Made by a program: the position numbers and the translations under genes
Part shown: piece after piece, positions 22,601-33,651 of the stretch
Numbering within the stretch: the first letter of the stretch is position 1
How the letters are laid out: each line of letters opens with the position of its first letter
From: Undaria pinnatifida
Lineage: Eukaryota > Sar > Phaeophyceae > Laminariales > Alariaceae
DNA length: 64,000 nucleotides
Reading direction: 5' to 3'
Assembly (NCBI GenBank): GCA_012845835.1
Contig: JABAKD010000002.1
Span: 4,852,001-4,916,000 of the forward strand
Notes under the pieces: generated by a model
Database searches by the model: none
What the model saw: only the letters and a program-made list of their open reading frames with translations
What the model was told of the DNA's origin: nothing

Positions 22601-25260
22601 TCCGCCATGTGTACTCATACGGACCTCATTGTGGTAGGCGTAAGCTCGTATCGCAATATCGTGATCGCACAGCATGATAAAGGCGGTGGTCTAAGCTCTA
22701 TCACTACACCAGGAGGGAGAGAGGGGGGGTGTACCCCGATCATACATGCTCATCCATGTACGATTGATGATACCATGGGTGGGCGGGTGGAGTGGGAGCA
22801 TGCGAGGGGCAGAGGGCAGCGACGGGAGAGGGAGGGGGGTTGTTGGGGTTTGCCTTTGGTATTACCGAAGGCTCTGTATTTGAATCCGAGTGATACAGTT
22901 GATATTAATAATAATTAGTACATACAAAAGTATGTCGGGAATGTTCTCTTCGTCCATTTAGTTGCGCGCACGAAATCGCCATTACCAGGGGCGGCGTGTA
23001 ACTTCATCGTAAGCCATGAGCTTTTTGTCGCCAGCACAGGTGAATACCTCCCTATGTTGGCATTCGAGCTTTATGCGGCACTAACCACCAAATATTGCCC
23101 TTAGAGCGTAACGTCTTTACTTCTGACATGGGTGTCGGGCGCCAACTCGGAGATACTACTGTGCGGAATAGCTTATCTTTTGTATCTATCCAGACGAAAG
23201 GGTGGGGACAACATATCCACTTTCGGACCAAGAGGGTCGTCCTGGATAATAGTTCCCGAGTGAGCCGTAAGCCAAATGTTTTCGAGCAATGACCCTAAGC
23301 TCTCGCTTGGAACTCGCGCAACAGGATATTTTAATTGTCATCCACTTGTATGAGGCGGCCGACGTTAATAGAGACAGTAGAGGTGAAAGTGGGTGAGAGA
23401 TCGATGGTGTTTTGATTATCAATGTGCCAATACGCAGAGTTATCAACGGGACTTGACAATCAGGGATTATTCTCCAAATTTAGTCATTTTCATACTCGCC
23501 GGTTCTACCCACAATCCTGCTCATGCGTTCCGGCAGCCGGTAGTATGCCTCGACGCTGCCGTAAACTCCGCGCCTCCGCCCCCGCCGCCACTGCCCTTAC
23601 CCGTGCCCTCCTCGCCGTTCCTTAACGCGTGCTGCAATAGAGGTAGCTATTTTGTCCGAAACGGTTTCTGGACGGCGAGGCTCCTTGACCCATAATCGCC
23701 GGAATTTCGTTCATGTTTCGCATGGTTATCGCTGCACACATACGCCATGAGATTGCTCCTCTAGCAGCATTTTTTTGTTATTGTCCATATCAGTTTCTGG
23801 GAGAGGCCTAGAGGTCCTTGAATGAAGAGCCTCAGAAAAAAGATGGTGAACCTCTACCGTATCATGCGCCCCTTGCTCGCAATCGCCCGGGCGGACGGTT
23901 GCTACCGCTGACGCGTGCCACGATAGCGGCAGCAAGTGTCGGCCAACGTTTTTCTGATATTGCGGGGGTGTTCAACGACTGAAAAAATCTCAGGATCATC
24001 GGAATGCCGTTAGCAGCATTTTGCCATGTTTTTTGTTGAGTGCTTGGGCCACGAGATGTTTCATCTGGATGCACGAAAAGGGTTTGATCAACGACTGCTT
24101 TTGGTGAGGTACAGAGCTCCTGAAGTGAGGAGCCTCAGGAATGCGCCCGCCCGTAGCACTGCGTCTTTGATTCCGCTCCTGACGGCGCCGTTAGCCCTCA
24201 TAGTCTGCTCCAGGTCCGTCGCTGTCGGCAGAGGGTGGCCGGGTCTGGTTTTGCGCCCGGCTTGTTCCCGCGCGCGACGCAGGTCAGATGTTTTCAAGTC
24301 GCCGTGGAAGACATAGTCGCCTTTTACGACGCTCTGGCGGGTTTGAGCGCCACCGCCACCGACGCTGCCGACGTCGCCACCGGCACCACCGCCGCCGCCA
24401 CCTCCGCCGCCGCCACCTCCGCCGCCGCCGTCATCACCGCCATCACCTGTGCCATCGGCGTTACCGCCATCCGTTTCGACAAGACTGGTTGTCGTCGGGC
24501 AGCGAAATGGAGATGGGTAGGCTGGTATCCTGGAGTACCTACAGTTCTCGTGATAGGTATCTATCACCACCGTAATCGTCATAATCACAGTCGTTGCTGT
24601 CGTCAATGTCGACGAACCAGCGGCAGAAGACATAAACGGACACATCGGCGAAGAGTCGCCGATCATTGACCTCCTTCTCTTCTCCCCCCCCCCCCCCCCT
24701 CCCCATTTCCCACAGCCCGCATATCCTCGTCCCCCTTGCCCCTCCCGTTTCTTCCGCTGGACTCGGCGTCTCCTCGGGCACGTACTGGCCGACACATGGT
24801 GGCCTTTTGGCTGCTTGGTCTTTGCCGGCGTAGCTAACGTAGTCGATAACAGGACAGACGTGCCTCGATCGGCCCTTCCCGGCCCCGGTTGTGAAACCTA
24901 GCTAAAGGACAGCGGGCGCGGCAGCGTTGGTGGAAAGCGGGGGAGACATCGGGTTGATTCGACGCAGAATAAGTATTGTAGGCTACTGTTGAAACTGCTG
25001 CCTACCTCTTCTGCTACCGTTTTGCCGGCGTCAATCGCACTTCAACCCCTCGACTACGTTCTGTACAATTTGGAGCTGTGGAATGCTAGCACAGCGTTGC
25101 CGTGGCTACCACCGTCTGCAACAACGGTTGATTATTGTGTCACCACCAACCGCGGAAGGAGGGGGGCTCGCAAATATTGCGTTCTCACCTCTTCTCTTAA
25201 TTCTCGCACTGCCTTTCCTGCGTTTCTCCTCGTCCCCCCTCGGCTATTCTACGTCCTTCC
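22601..25260. other. no convincing gene; GCC microsatellite
   Basis: A GCC/ACC trinucleotide microsatellite occupies about 24,343-24,440 and a poly-C run lies at about 24,685-24,699. A minus-strand frame of 235 codons (24,088-24,795) crosses both and is Gly-rich in the middle. Its flanks are not low-complexity, so a decayed exon is possible, but its C-terminal end runs into dispersed-repeat words (GTGAGGTACAGAGCTCC), which argues against it. The remainder shows nothing. Confidence 0.35.
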
Positions 25261-25269
25261 GCTCCCCTT

Positions 25270-25600
25270 TCAACTCCTTCTTCTCCTCGTCCCTCTCGAT
25301 CCTGTTAACGAGCCCCCGTTGTCGTCATGGTCGTGATCGTCGTCATTGTTTTTGCCATCCCCGTCGTCGTCTCCGTCATAATCGTCGTTTTTGTCGTCCT
25401 CGTCCTCGTCATCATCATCGTCTCCGCCGTCCCTATCGTCGTCCCGCTGTCCACATCATCGACCTCACCGTCCCTGTTGTTGTGGTCGTGGTTGCGGTCG
25501 TCGCCGCAATTTTGGTCATCGTGGTCGTCATTGTGGTGATGGTATTGGTGGTGGTGGTGGTGGTGGTGGTCGTCGTCGTCATGGGCATCTTTTCACTCTC
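25270..25600 (+). repeat. GTC/TCG trinucleotide array, part 1
   Basis: This is the start of the large GTC-type array: CGTCGTC, CATCGTCG and GTGGTGGTGG words. It is interrupted at 25,608 by a TIR element and resumes after it. Poly-Val or Ser/Arg frames across it are artefacts. Confidence 0.9.
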
Positions 25601-25607
25601 AACTGAA

Positions 25608-25843
25608 TCTACGATAGCCTCCCCCAAAAACAGCGATCTTCTTTAACGAACGTTTCATGGCTGCTCGTCAAGAGGAAGGACGCTACGAAGCAAAACTATT
25701 CGTATTGTTTACTTGTTTTCAAAGGGCTATCGAATGATGACGTCGGGGTGGCAAGGGGCACAGCGCGTTCGAGAAAATACGGCCGGGAGCTGGTTTCAAA
25801 ACCGGCGATTTCATTAAAGAATACTTGGGGGGGCTACCGTAGA
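25608..25843. mobile_element. small TIR element (family B) inside the GTC array
   Basis: The left end is TCTACGATAGCCTCCCCCAA; the right end is the inverse of TCTACGGTAGCCCCCCCAA. The 236-bp interior has no trinucleotide character, unlike both flanks. ACTCTC stands at 25,595-25,600 and again at 25,847-25,852 and is a candidate target-site duplication. The ends resemble family A (CTACGGTAG) but continue with C instead of G, so it is a related but distinct family. Confidence 0.7.
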
Positions 25844-25849
25844 ACGACT

Positions 25850-26533
25850 CTCGCCTTCATCGTCATCGTCCTTAGCGCCATCCGCGTCGCTGACGTCGTC
25901 ATCGTCGTTGTCGTCTTCTCCGTCGTCGTCTTCGTCTTCGTCTCCAAAGGCCATTGTTGTCGTCGCCGTCCTCGCTGGCGTCATCGTCGTCGACGGCCAT
26001 CGTCGTGGTCACCGTCGTGGTCGTTGGCGTGGTTGTCGTCGTCTTCGTGGTCATCGTCTTGGTCATCGTCTTGGTCGTCATGTTGATTGTCGTCGTCGTC
26101 ATCGTTGTTGCCCTCGTCGATCCTGTCCCCGCCTTCTCCATCGTGAACGTAAACGTAATCGGACTGATCGCCGTGGGCGTCACGGTCGTCGCAGCGTCGA
26201 CGTGGTTGTCGTTGCGGTCTTGGTCGTCGTCATCGTTGTCGTCGCCCCTGTCGATCCCGTCACGGCGTTGTCACTGCAATAATCCTTGTAGGGATCGACA
26301 TGGTCGTCGTCATCGTGGCCATCGCGCGCGCCATCATTGTCCTCATCGTCGTCATTGTGGTCGTTGTCACCGCCGTGCGTGTCGTCGTTCTCGCCTTCCC
26401 TGTCACCGCCGTCGTTATCGTCGCCGCGGTTGAAGTCGGCAAGGTCGTGCTCATGGTCGTGTTGGTGTTCGTGTTGGTGTTGGTGTTCGTGTTCGTGGTT
26501 GAAGTCGGCAAGGTCGTGGTCATGGTCGTGATG

Positions 26534-26579
<46 letters not shown>

Positions 26580-26686
26580 TCGTCGTCGTCGTCGTCGTCG
26601 TCAGCGGCGTCGTCATCGGCGTCGTCGTAGTCGACCTCGGTGTCGCTGCTATCGTCGTGGTCGTGGTCGTGGTCATTGTCGTCGTT

Positions 26687-26735
<49 letters not shown>

Positions 26736-28960
26736 TCGTCGTCGTCGTCGTCGTCGTCAGCGGCGTCGTCATCGGCGTCGTCGTAGTCGACCTCGGTGTC
26801 GCTGCTATCGTCGTGGTCGTGGTCGTGGTCATTGTCGTCGTCGTCGGCGTGGATATCGTCGTTTTCATGGTTGTTATTGTCGTCATAGATGGGCTCGTCG
26901 TCATCGTCATGCTTGCCGTCTTAGTCGTCGCCTTGGTCGTTGTCGTCGTCAACGTCGTCGCGCCTGTCGATTCCGTACCCGTCCTCCCCATCGCCACCGC
27001 AATCGACGTCGGACATGTCACCGTGGGCGTCGTCGTCGTCGCGTTGTCGACATGGTTGTTTCCGCCATTACCGTCTTCGTCGTCTTGGTCGTAGTGTCAA
27101 TCCCGTCCCCGTTCTCCCTGTTGTCACCGCAATCATCATTGTAGGGGTCATCGTGGTCGACATGTCGCCGTAGTGGTGGTCGTCGCTGGCGTCATCATCG
27201 TCCCCATCGTCGTCATGGTCATCGTCCTCACAGCCATGTGTGTCGTCGCCCTCGCCGTCCCTGTCACCGCCGTCGTTGTCGTCGCTGTGGTCATCATAAT
27301 CTTTGTCACGGTCGTGGTCATGATCGTCGTCTTGGTCTTGGTCGTGGTCGCGGTCGTGGTCGTTGTTGTGGTCGTGATCGTCGTTGTAGATCCGGTTGTC
27401 ATCGTCGTCATGGTGGTCGTCTTGGTCGTGGTCGTGGTTGTGGTCGTAGTCGTCATCGTCGTCACTCCTGTCGATACCGTCCTCGGCCTCCCCGTCGTCA
27501 CCGCAAAATATTCTTCGGAGTTGTCGTCGTGAACATCGTGGTTGTCACCTTGTCGACGTGGTTGTCGCCATCACTGCCGTCATCGTAGTCTTGGCCCTCG
27601 TCGTCGTCACCGCCTTTGTCGATGTCAATCCCGCCCCCATCCTTGTCGGTGTCACCGGAGTAATCCCCGTAGAGGTTGTCGTGGTTGACGCGGCCGTAGT
27701 ACGTCGTCGTCGTCTCTGGCGTGATCGTCGTCGATGTCGTCGTCGTCGTCGGCGTCGTTGTCATCGACCTCGGTGTCACTGTTATCGGCGTGGTCGTGGT
27801 CGTGATCGTGGTTATGGTCGTGGTCGTGGTCGTGGTTGTTGGCGTGATCGTGGTCGTCGTCGTCGTCGCCGACGTGGTTGCCGTCGTCGTCATGGTCTTG
27901 GTCTTGGTCATCGTCTTGATCGTTGTCTCGGTCGTGGTCGTCGTCGTCGTCTTCGTCACCCCTGTCGATTCCACCCCCGTCTTGCCCATCGTCACCACTA
28001 TTTCATCGTCGGAGCGGTCGTCGTCAGCGTCGCGGTCGTCGAGTTGTCGGCGTGATTGTCGTCGTTGCCGTCATCATCGTTTTGGTCGTCGTCGTAGTCA
28101 TCGTTATTGTCTCTGTCAATCCCGTTCCCATCCTTCTCGTTGTCACCGCACTCATCCTTGAAGGGGTCGTCGTGGTCGACGTGGACGTCGTCGTTGTTTT
28201 CGCGGGGGTCATCGCTTTCTCATCGTCTCCATCGTCATCGTCGTAACTGCCGTCCCCGTCGTCATCTTCGCCGTCCCTGTTGCCACCGTCGTTGTCGTCA
28301 CCGTAACCGTGGTGGTCGTCGTCGTGGTCGTCGTGGTCGTCGTGGTCGTCGTGGTCGTCGTGGTCGTTGTGGTCGTCGTGGTCGTCGTGGTCGTCGTGGT
28401 CGTCGTTGTGGTCGTCGTCGTATTCTTTGTGGTTGTCACCGATAGCAGTGACAGTGGCGTCCGTGTTGTCGTAGTCGGCGTCGGTGTCGACGTAGCTGTC
28501 GCAGTCATCGTCATCGTGAACATTGTCGTGGTCATCTTGGACATCGTGGTCGTCGTGGTCATGGACGTGGTTGTGTTGGCAGGTGTTGTTCCCCCGTCGT
28601 TATCGTCGTTTCCGTAGTTCTTATCGTTCTCTTGGTCATCGTCATCCTCTCCACCGTCGTAGTGCCCGTCGTTGACGTCGTCGTCGTCGTCGTCGTGGTC
28701 GTCGTGGTCGTCATCGTCATTGTGGTTGTGGTTGTGGTTGTGGTTGTCGTTGTCGTTCCCGTTTTCGTCGTCTCATTTCGTCGTGATCGAGGTCGTGGTC
28801 ATCGCCATCGTCGTCGCAGTTGGTCTATGTCTTCGTCTTGTCGTAATCGTGGTCATCGTCATCGTCGCCTTCGCCGTCGTCAGTGTCATCGTCATCGTCG
28901 TCATCCCTGTTGTCGTCGTCCCTGTTGTCGTCGTCCCCGCTGTCGTCATAAACGTGGTCT
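25850..28960 (+). repeat. GTC/TCG trinucleotide array, part 2, with higher-order repeats
   Basis: Interrupted GTC repeats run for about 3.1 kb, with perfect runs near 26,538-26,574 and 26,692-26,732 and a GTCGTCGTG nonamer array near 28,317-28,400. A 156-bp unit is tandemly duplicated (AGCGGCGTCGTCATCGG at 26,603 and 26,759). A second, longer-range unit recurs: a block beginning GTCGATCCCGTC or a variant, followed by TCACCGCAAT and GTAGGGGTCGTC, seen at about 26,119, 26,250, 26,970, 27,098, 27,467, 27,620, 27,961 and 28,110. Open frames on both strands reflect composition only. Confidence 0.9.
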
Positions 28961-28966
28961 CGACCC

Positions 28967-29214
28967 AGGCTACGGTAGGGGGGTCCCCTTTTGGGCCTTT
29001 TATTTCAGTGGCCAGGGGTCACTCGCGCGAGTAACCCCTTTGTTCCTATGCGAATTTACGTATTCATCACGTTTTACATTGGCGAAATTAATTTGCAATG
29101 CAAAGGTGATCTAAGCTGCGCCGAAACAAGTGCCTAAACCATCTTCATCCGTGGGGTACAGAGCCACTCGTGCGAGTGGCTTAAACACACCGGGTACCCC
29201 CCCTACCGTAGCCT
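28967..29214. mobile_element. small TIR element (family A), copy 3, inside the GTC array
   Basis: The terminal inverted repeats are near-perfect: AGGCTACGGTAGGGGGGT at 28,967 and its inverse (one extra C) ending at 29,214. GGTCTC occurs at 28,956-28,961 and 29,216-29,221 as a candidate target-site duplication. The interior holds two strong hairpins, around ACTCGCGCGAGT (about 29,021-29,032) and GCCACTCG/CGAGTGGC (29,163-29,180). GTC repeats flank it on both sides, so it inserted into the array. Confidence 0.85.
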
Positions 29215-30530
29215 CGGTCTCTCGGTCGTGGTCGCGTCTTGGTCGTCGTCCTCGTCCTCGTCATCGCAACTGCCATCGTCGGTGCCGTCCTCGTCGTCGT
29301 CTATTTCCCTGTTGTCGGCGTCGTCGTCATAATTGTCGTCACCATCAACGTCGTTGTCCTCGTAATCATCTTCGCGGTCGCCCCCGCTGTCGTCATTTCC
29401 GTAGTCGTCCATACTCTCGTCGTCTCCGCGGCCATCCCCCGCCGTTGTCGCCTTCGTCGTCGTCTTTGTCGTTTTTTCCATCGTAGTCGTCGTCGTCTTT
29501 GTCGTCGTCGTCGTCGTTTTCGTTGTCGTTAGAACCGTCATCGACGTCAACGTCATCGCCATCGTCGTCGTCGTCGTCGTCATCCTCTTCGCCATCGTCG
29601 CTGTCGCCGCCGCCGTCATCGTCGCCGTTGTCGTAGTTGTCATTGTCATCGTAATCCCCGCCGTCTTTGTCGTCTTCGCCGTCGCTGTCGCCGCCATTGT
29701 TGTCGTCTTCGTCGTCGTGGTCATCGTGGTCGTGGTCACCGTCGTCGTGGTCATCGTGGTCGTGGTCATCGTGGTCGTGGTCATCGTGGTCGCGGTCATC
29801 GTGGTCGAGGTCAACGTAGTCGTCGTGGTCGTCGTCGTCAGCGGCGATGGCAGTGGCGTTGACGTCGCAGTCGACGTCGGTGTCGACGTACCATTCACCG
29901 TCACAAGGTTCCCGTCGTCGTCGTCGTCGTTTTTATTGGGGTCATCGTGGTTGTGGCTGTGGTTGCCTTGGTCGTGGTGGTTCACCCGTCGTTTTCGCCG
30001 TGTCCGTAGTTCTTATCGTTTCCTTTGTCATCGTCATCATCTCCGCCATCGCAGTCTCCATCCCCGTTGTTGCCGTCGTTGTCTCCGAAGTCGTCGTCGT
30101 CGTCCTCCTCGTCGTTGCTGTCGTTGTAGTTGTCGTTGTTGCTGTCGATGTCGCTGTCGCTGACGCGGTTGTCGTCTCTCTTCGTCGCACTCGAGGTCGT
30201 CGTCGTCGCCATCGTCGTCCTCGTCGCAGATTGTCTACATCTTCGTGTTGGTGGTGATCGTCATCGTCGTCATGATCGTCGTCGTCGTCGTCGTCATCGT
30301 CGTCCTCATCATCGTCGCCTTCGCCGTCGTTGTTGTCATCGTCATCGTCGTCGTCGTCGACGTCCCCGCCGTCATCATTATCTTCCTCGTCGTTTTGGTC
30401 GTCGTCCGTCCCCGCCGTCATCATCATCTTCCTCGTCGTTTTGGTGTTGTCGTATTTGTCGTGGTCGTTGTGGCTGTCGTCCTTGTCGTTTTTATGGTCT
30501 TTGTCATCTTTGTCGTCTTTATCTTCGTCT

Positions 30531-30600
<70 letters not shown>

Positions 30601-30715
30601 GTCGTCGTCGTCGTCGCCGTCGCCTTCGTCGTCGTCGTCGCCGTCGCCTTCGTCGTCATCGTCGTCGTCGCCGTTGCCTTCGTCGTCGTCGCCGTCGCCG
30701 TCATCGTTGTTGATA
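29215..30715 (+). repeat. GTC/TCG trinucleotide array, part 3
   Basis: The array continues with GTC, TCGTGG and, at about 30,530-30,598, an almost pure ATCGTC hexamer run. It ends near 30,715 with GCCGTCGCC-rich words. Long Val-, Thr- or Asp-rich frames on either strand are artefacts. Confidence 0.9.
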
Positions 30716-31185
30716 GCAATGACACACTATTCAACAGGCACCATTCCCACGACACAAGGGTCCGCTGCGATAGGCACAGCAGCAAGGCTATGGAGTGTAA
30801 CATTTAGAACGAAGAAGATCATTACACGACGATGGTGTCGCATGGAGTGTCATGAGACCTACCATGGCACTATCATGGGACGTGGTCATGGCAACGCCTT
30901 GTAATTTTGCTTTGTGCGAGCCATACCAGTCGGTGCCTTATACATCCGTGGCAATGTCATGAAATCTCATGGCCCCACCATTTTAATCTGGAACGAGGCA
31001 AATATATCGTTAGGCAGCTCGGAAAAATATTTCCGCACGTGTACGGCATCGCCAAGCAAATACTTGGCTCGCTTGCTGGACGACCCCGAGTCTGTCAACA
31101 TCTTGCGGTATTCCGCCAGGTCCACAGCGTCTCTCGTCACGGGTCGTGATTTGTGGTGTCTACAAGTTCATCAAGGAAGCTCCTC
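30716..31185. other. no gene recognised
   Basis: Non-repetitive sequence. A 110-codon plus frame (30,914-31,246) has mixed composition (EANISLGSSEKYFRTC, LLDDPESVNILRYSARS) and could be a decayed exon. It runs into the 134-bp repeat, and I recognise no domain. Confidence 0.3.
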
Positions 31186-31188
31186 GAT

Positions 31189-31456
31189 CGGGTGGTATTG
31201 TGCAAAATGTGGCCAAGCCCCGTGGAGCCGACACATCCCGCTCTGAGTATTTAGACTCGTCATCGTATTTCTGTTTCGTGTTCGCGCGCTTGTGGTATTG
31301 GGTTCAATGTAGACGATGGTGGCGGGTGGTATTGTGCGAAATGCGGCCGAGCCCCGTGGAGCCGACACATCCCGCTCTGAGTTTTTAGACTCGTCATCGT
31401 AATTCGGTTTCGTGTTCGCGCGCTTGTGGTATTGGGTGCAATGTAGACGAGTCCTT
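31189..31456 (+). repeat. 134-bp tandem duplication
   Basis: GGTGGTATTGTGC starts at 31,191 and 31,325. Both units run through AGCCCCGTGGAGCCGACACA, TCCCGCTCTGAG, TTAGACTCGTCATCGTA, GTGTTCGCGCGCTTGTGG and AATGTAGACGA with few differences. A partial third unit (GTAGTATTGGGCACCACGTA) lies at about 31,533. Confidence 0.85.
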
Positions 31457-31599
31457 CGGCCCCAGGCGAGAAAGTCGGTTATGGCACGTTAGGCTCGTTC
31501 TTGGTGCCGAGTTGAGGTTATGAATCATTGCGTAGTATTGGGCACCACGTAGACGAGCCCCACGGAGGCGAAACAGTTGGTCCCGACGCCGCTACGACT

Positions 31600-32260
31600 C
31601 GTTTCTGCTGCTGGGTTTGATTTTCGAGGTTTCCTTCGAACGGGGTCCTTCACCCCTTCCATGATCAGTGCGATCATTCACACATTTTGTTTTCTTGGTG
31701 CATATAGTCTCTTTGACGTAGTGTAGGGCAAGTACGCGTTAAGCTAGATACGAATACTGCCGTGCGGTTTACGCCTTTGTTTACATCTCACCGCGGCGCA
31801 GCTATCGCGTTCTTTCTCCGCCTTTTTAAGCGGTCTTTTCTCGGCAGAGATTACAGGCTTTGCCCCTCATCGAGCGTTGGCTGATTTCCGCACCGGATAG
31901 ACTGGTCGGCGTACTTGCGTCCCGCCTTTCCGCGCGTTTATGCATTAGTCGTGATGATGTGCGCTATTCTCAATAAGGTTTGTATTCCGAAGTATTAGAT
32001 TTTTGTGCGCTCAATACAGGTCGGAATTTCTCGTTGTTCTCCGTTCCGTTGTCTCGATCGCGTGCAACCGAATGTTTGCCGATTTCCCGCTCTGGGCATA
32101 AACGTTTCTCTCACCGCTAGAGTGACCGGCGGATTGACGCTCAACAACCTTGACCATTTTCGTGGCCTTAGCTCAATATTTTTATTCCCTCTTCGTCGTT
32201 GGTGGGGTATGGCGGGCGATGCACATTATTAATGGACTTTTTTCCCGATGTGCCATTGGA
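31600..32260. other. no gene recognised
   Basis: Ordinary-looking sequence with no long frame, no domain and no repeat that I can tie to another place in the window. Confidence 0.4.
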
Positions 32261-32270
32261 CTCTTTACCA

Positions 32271-32985
32271 TGGGCATCCCGCGGGCATCCCATGGGCATC
32301 CCATGAACATTCGATTGTGGGCTTTGGGTGGGCATCCCATGGGCATCCCATGAGATGTCATGTAATACCCCGCGGGCGTCCCATGGGCATCCCGCAGGCA
32401 TCCCGTGGGCATCCCATGGGTATCTCGTAAGCATCTCGTGGGCACCCCGTGGGCATCCTATGGGGGCCCATGGGCATCCCATGAGCATCCCATGGGATAT
32501 CGCGGGCATCCCATGGACATCCCATGGGATATCGCGGGCGTCCCATGAGCGTACTGTGGGCATCGCACGGGTATCCTATGGGCATCCCGTGGGATCCCAT
32601 GGGCATCCCGTATGCACAGCGGATGCCCATGAGATGCCCATTGTTATCCCATGCGCACCCCGTGGGCATCCCGCTGGCATCTCGTGCGCACCCCGTGGGC
32701 ATCCTATGGGAGCCCATGGGCATCCCATGAGCATCCCATGGGATATCGCGGGCGTCCCATGAGCATACTGTGGGCATCCCACGGGTATCCTATGGGCATC
32801 CCATGGGATCCCATGGACATCCCGTATGCACAGCGGATGCCCATGAGATGCCCATTGTTATCCCATGCGCACCCCGTGGGCATCCCGTTGGCATCTCGTA
32901 GGCATTCCACGGGCATCCATGTGGCATACCGCGGGCATGCCATGGGTATTCTGTGGGCAGCCCATGGGCATCCCAAGAATGTAAT
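32271..32985. repeat. 11-bp-period minisatellite (CCCATGGGCAT)
   Basis: Units of about 11 bp, CCCATGGGCAT and variants, contain the self-complementary core CCCATGGG. Within the array a longer block is duplicated: TATGCACAGCGGATGCCCAT occurs at 32,611 and 32,825 (214 bp apart) with matching flanks. Because 11 is not a multiple of three, all frames on both strands encode similar Gly/Pro/Met/His repeats (for example GIPWASHGHP), which explains the many open frames. Confidence 0.9.
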
Positions 32986-33107
32986 GGCAGCACGACACTT
33001 CTATTAGACTATTGGTGGGCAGGATCCCCCATGTATTATACGTTCGTCGACTTCAGCTTTCCGAAGGTGATCTAGTTTCCTGCTCTTTTGCCTCCACTTA
33101 CGCATCA

Positions 33108-33345
33108 GTGTGTGTTTTCTTCACACATCACGTTAAACCGTTCTTTCTACCCAACACGACACATCAGTGCACCCAGACAGAGTCCGTGCTGATTCTTCAT
33201 CGTAGAGAGATACAACTTATTATTATCATGTGGTCACAGACTGTGAAACAGAGTGAACCAAACAGTCGCAGTTCATCAAGCAAGGTAAATGCAGGTGCAA
33301 TGCTAGCGTACCGGGTACGAGAACGCAACAAAACAAGCCAGACGC
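33108..33345 (+). repeat. dispersed repeat family D, copy 1
   Basis: Landmarks in order: GTGTGTGTTTTCTTCACACA, CTGATTCTTCATCG, AGAGATACA, TGTGGTCACAGACTGTGAAA, CAGAGTGAACCAAACAGTCG, then a GCTAGCGTACCGGGTACGAG end. The same series occurs at 44.35-44.57 kb (minus), 45.87-46.09 kb (plus) and 59.74-59.91 kb (minus). The plus frame of 156 codons here simply follows the repeat. Confidence 0.8.
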
Positions 33346-33526
33346 CTAAAAAAACGTATGGCATCTTTATCTTCGGACTGCTTTTGGTATATTTCTTTCT
33401 CGGTACGCATTCCCATTGGCTTTTGGCTTTTGCGTACAGGTATTTCAGGCCATTGTGTGTCGTTTTCTGTCCCGCATTATAATAGTGCTCACCAGGGCGT
33501 GAAACAGGCGTCCGGGTCGTGGTGTA

Positions 33527-33571
33527 CCCCCCCTAAGGCGCCTCCGGAGGGCCCCCGGAGGTGCTTTTTTT
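33527..33571 (+). terminator. GC-rich hairpin followed by T-run
   Basis: GCGCCTCCGG pairs with CCCGGAGGTGC across a short loop, and seven T follow directly. The form is that of an intrinsic terminator. In a eukaryotic context it may instead be a chance hairpin or the 3' end of an RNA polymerase III-type or viral-type transcript. No gene that needs it is visible upstream. Confidence 0.3.
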
Positions 33572-33651
33572 AACCATGTAGTCTACTAGGTATGCGTTAA
33601 TGTTTAATATACTCAAAATGTGAGTGTAACCCACTCGGGTTATCCTCTCTT

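Noticed and set aside
24088-24795. Gly-rich 235-codon gene on the minus strand
   Set aside because: The centre is a GCC microsatellite and the C-terminal end consists of dispersed-repeat words. A plus frame overlaps it. Not enough to call a gene.
26260-28617. Very long Val-, Thr- or Arg-rich proteins on both strands
   Set aside because: Simultaneous open frames in several phases and both strands are the expected result of a GTC/GAC trinucleotide array. Composition is limited to a few residues, and there are no starts in a sensible context.
32271-32985. CRISPR-like regular repeats
   Set aside because: The period is 11 bp with no unique spacers, and the setting is eukaryotic. The 18-20 kb and 36-38 kb arrays are also tandem minisatellites, not repeat-spacer arrays.
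33012-33482. 156-codon protein at 33 kb
   Set aside because: Most of the frame is a dispersed family D repeat, which occurs at other places without an open frame.
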